Assembly (NCBI GenBank): GCA_049317545.1
Contig: JBMOIB010000003.1
Location: 28,067-92,066 of the forward strand
DNA length: 64,000 nt
Direction: 5' to 3'
From: REEB506 sp049317545
GTDB taxonomy: Bacteria; Pseudomonadota; Alphaproteobacteria; Caulobacterales; Aquidulcibacteraceae
The notes beneath the pieces are model-generated. The model was not told where the DNA came from and searched no databases. It saw only the letters and a list, made by a program, of their open reading frames with translations. Both the position numbers and the translations under genes were made by a program. This document shows, piece after piece, positions 62,751-64,000 of this stretch (within the stretch, counting starts at the first letter, position 1; every line of letters starts with the position of its first letter).

Positions 62751-64000
62751 ATGGACGGCGCAGCCCCCGGCGCCGTCGATGTGGCCCCATCGGCGCCGGC
62801 TGCGGCGCCGGGCAAACCTGCCCGCGCGCGGTTTCTGCGGCAGTTCGAACTCGTCGAACGGGTGCGCGCCTATGATCCGAACGCTGACGAAGCGCTCATC
62901 AATCGCGCCTACGTCTACGCCACGGCGATGCACGGGAGCCAGAAGCGGCATTCCGGCGACCCGTACTTCGCGCATCCGATCGAGGTCGCTGGCATCCTCA
63001 CCGAATACCGGCTCGACGTCGCCACGATCGTCGCCGGTCTGCTGCACGACACGATCGAAGACACCGACGCCACACCCGAGCAGATTCGCGAACGCTTCGG
63101 CGCTGCGATCGCGGAAATCGTCGAGGGCGTCACCAAGCTCTCGAAGCTCGAATTGGCCCCGGGCGAGAACAAGCAGGCCGCGAACCTGCAGAAGTTCATC
63201 CTCGCCATGTCGCGGGACGTGCGCGTTCTGTTGGTCAAGCTCGCCGACCGGCTGCACAATATGCGCACGCTGGCGCATCATCCGAAGGCCGACAGCCGTC
63301 GACGCATCGCGCTTGAAACGCTCGACATCTACGCGCCCCTCGCGCGGCGCATCGGCATGGACCGGATGGCGCGCGAACTGGAGGAACTCGCCTTCGCCGA
63401 GGCCTACCCCGAAGCGCGCACCGCAATCATCGCGCGTCTGGATTCCCTGCGCCTGGAGAAGGGCGAGAACGTCCGCATCATTTCCGAAAAGCTCGATCAG
63501 AAACTGCGTGCGCTCGATCCGCCCGCACGCATCTATGGCCGCGAAAAGCAACCCTTCTCGATCTGGCGCAAGCTGCAGCGCAAATCAGTGCAATTCTCGG
63601 ATCTGGCCGACATCTACGCCTTTCGCGCGATCGTCGCGAGCGAGGACCAGTGCTACCAGGCGCTCGGCTTGATCCACCGTACCTGGCGCTGCGTGCCGGA
63701 GGCCTTCGAGGATTTCGTCTCGAACCCCAAGCCCAACGGCTATCGCTCGATCCACACGACGGTCATCGGCCCCGGCAATGTCCGCGTCGAGGTGCAGATC
63801 CGAACCGAGGTCATGGACTATTCGGCCGAAGTCGGGGTCGCCGCGCACTGGCGCTACAAGAACGAAAGCTATGGGTTCGACGCCGAAGGCGCGGCGCGCC
63901 AGGGCGTCGATCCGCGCGAGGCCGTGAAGTCGCTCATGGATATCGTCGAGCACGGCGGCGACGCGGAGGAATTCCTCGAGCACGCCAAGCTCGAAATGTA
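62751..64000 (+). CDS. rsh: Bifunctional (p)ppGpp synthetase/hydrolase (partial, 3' end missing)
   Basis: The first 416 residues of a RelA/SpoT homologue, cut by the window edge. The hydrolase domain (about 50-200) keeps the metal motif AGLLHDTIEDTDAT and KLADRLHNMRTL, so hydrolysis should be active. The synthetase domain (about 240-380) has YGREKQPFSIWRKLQRK and NPKPNGYRSIHTTVIG. The TGS and ACT domains would lie beyond base 64000. A Pro/Ala leader precedes the HD domain. In alphaproteobacteria one Rsh usually does both reactions. ATG at 62751 follows rpoZ by three bases. Confidence 0.95.
   Translation, partial: MDGAAPGAVDVAPSAPAAAPGKPARARFLRQFELVERVRAYDPNADEALINRAYVYATAMHGSQKRHSGDPYFAHPIEVAGILTEYRLDVATIVAGLLHDTIEDTDATPEQIRERFGAAIAEIVEGVTKLSKLELAPGENKQAANLQKFILAMSRDVRVLLVKLADRLHNMRTLAHHPKADSRRRIALETLDIYAPLARRIGMDRMARELEELAFAEAYPEARTAIIARLDSLRLEKGENVRIISEKLDQKLRALDPPARIYGREKQPFSIWRKLQRKSVQFSDLADIYAFRAIVASEDQCYQALGLIHRTWRCVPEAFEDFVSNPKPNGYRSIHTTVIGPGNVRVEVQIRTEVMDYSAEVGVAAHWRYKNESYGFDAEGAARQGVDPREAVKSLMDIVEHGGDAEEFLEHAKLEM

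Overview
The window is a dense, GC-rich stretch of bacterial core chromosome. Gene content and order point to an alphaproteobacterium near Caulobacterales/Hyphomonadales or Parvularculales: an HdaA-type DnaA inactivator beside ppk, an NDUFA12-family complex I protein next to mlaD and a DUF2155 gene, aroQ-accB-accC followed by aat, M48 protease-rne-amiC-mrcA-prfB, a bactofilin overlapping an LmdC-like M23 peptidase, gyrA-coaD-two cyclophilins-queA-tgt, and rpoZ-rsh. No 16S or other decisive marker is present, so the order is inferred. I see no insertion sequence, prophage, CRISPR array, tRNA or rRNA; the only repeats are short palindromic intergenic elements.

Layout. 1-1.5 kb: pepA 3' end, holC, an I78-like lipoprotein, ndk. 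1.5-4.9 kb (minus): S8 lipoprotein protease, purN, purM. 5-10.5 kb (plus): DUF2066 protein, hdaA, ppk, ppx. 10.5-17.4 kb: rnd, aspS, a pentapeptide-repeat protein, and a striking degenerate paralogue of the B12-dependent ribonucleotide reductase NrdJ. 17.4-22.9 kb: NDUFA12, mlaD and DUF2155 (plus), aat-accC and accB-aroQ (minus), thiS-thiG (plus). 23-34.4 kb: ScsC-like thiol oxidoreductase, M48 protease and RNase E (minus); amidase, PBP1A, SDR and prfB (plus). 34.5-43.4 kb: beta-propeller protein, a signal-bearing methyltransferase, bactofilin and M23 peptidase, 1-Cys peroxiredoxin, YhdP-like giant, membrane protein. 43.5-52.1 kb: EamA transporter, gyrA, coaD, two cyclophilins, queosine genes queA and tgt, a lipoprotein. 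52.2-64 kb: hrpB, Thr/Ser dehydratase, slt, dapA, smpB, GNAT, UDGb, NYN protein, folK, crotonase, rpoZ and the 5' part of rsh.

Shared themes are envelope building (AmiC, PBP1A, Slt, LmdC/bactofilin, YhdP, MlaD), stringent and polyphosphate signalling (Rsh, RpoZ, Ppk, Ppx) with replication control (HdaA), and RNA processing or translation quality (RNase E, RNase D, SmpB, RF2, Tgt, HrpB). Many neighbours overlap by four bases, indicating tight co-transcription.

Most worth a second look: the 907-residue NrdJ-like protein at 14520-17243, which keeps the NrdJ C-terminal domain and zinc knuckle but has lost the catalytic cysteine region; a Tgt lacking two of three zinc cysteines; the programmed frameshift in prfB; a methyltransferase with a lipoprotein signal; and several structured intergenic regions.
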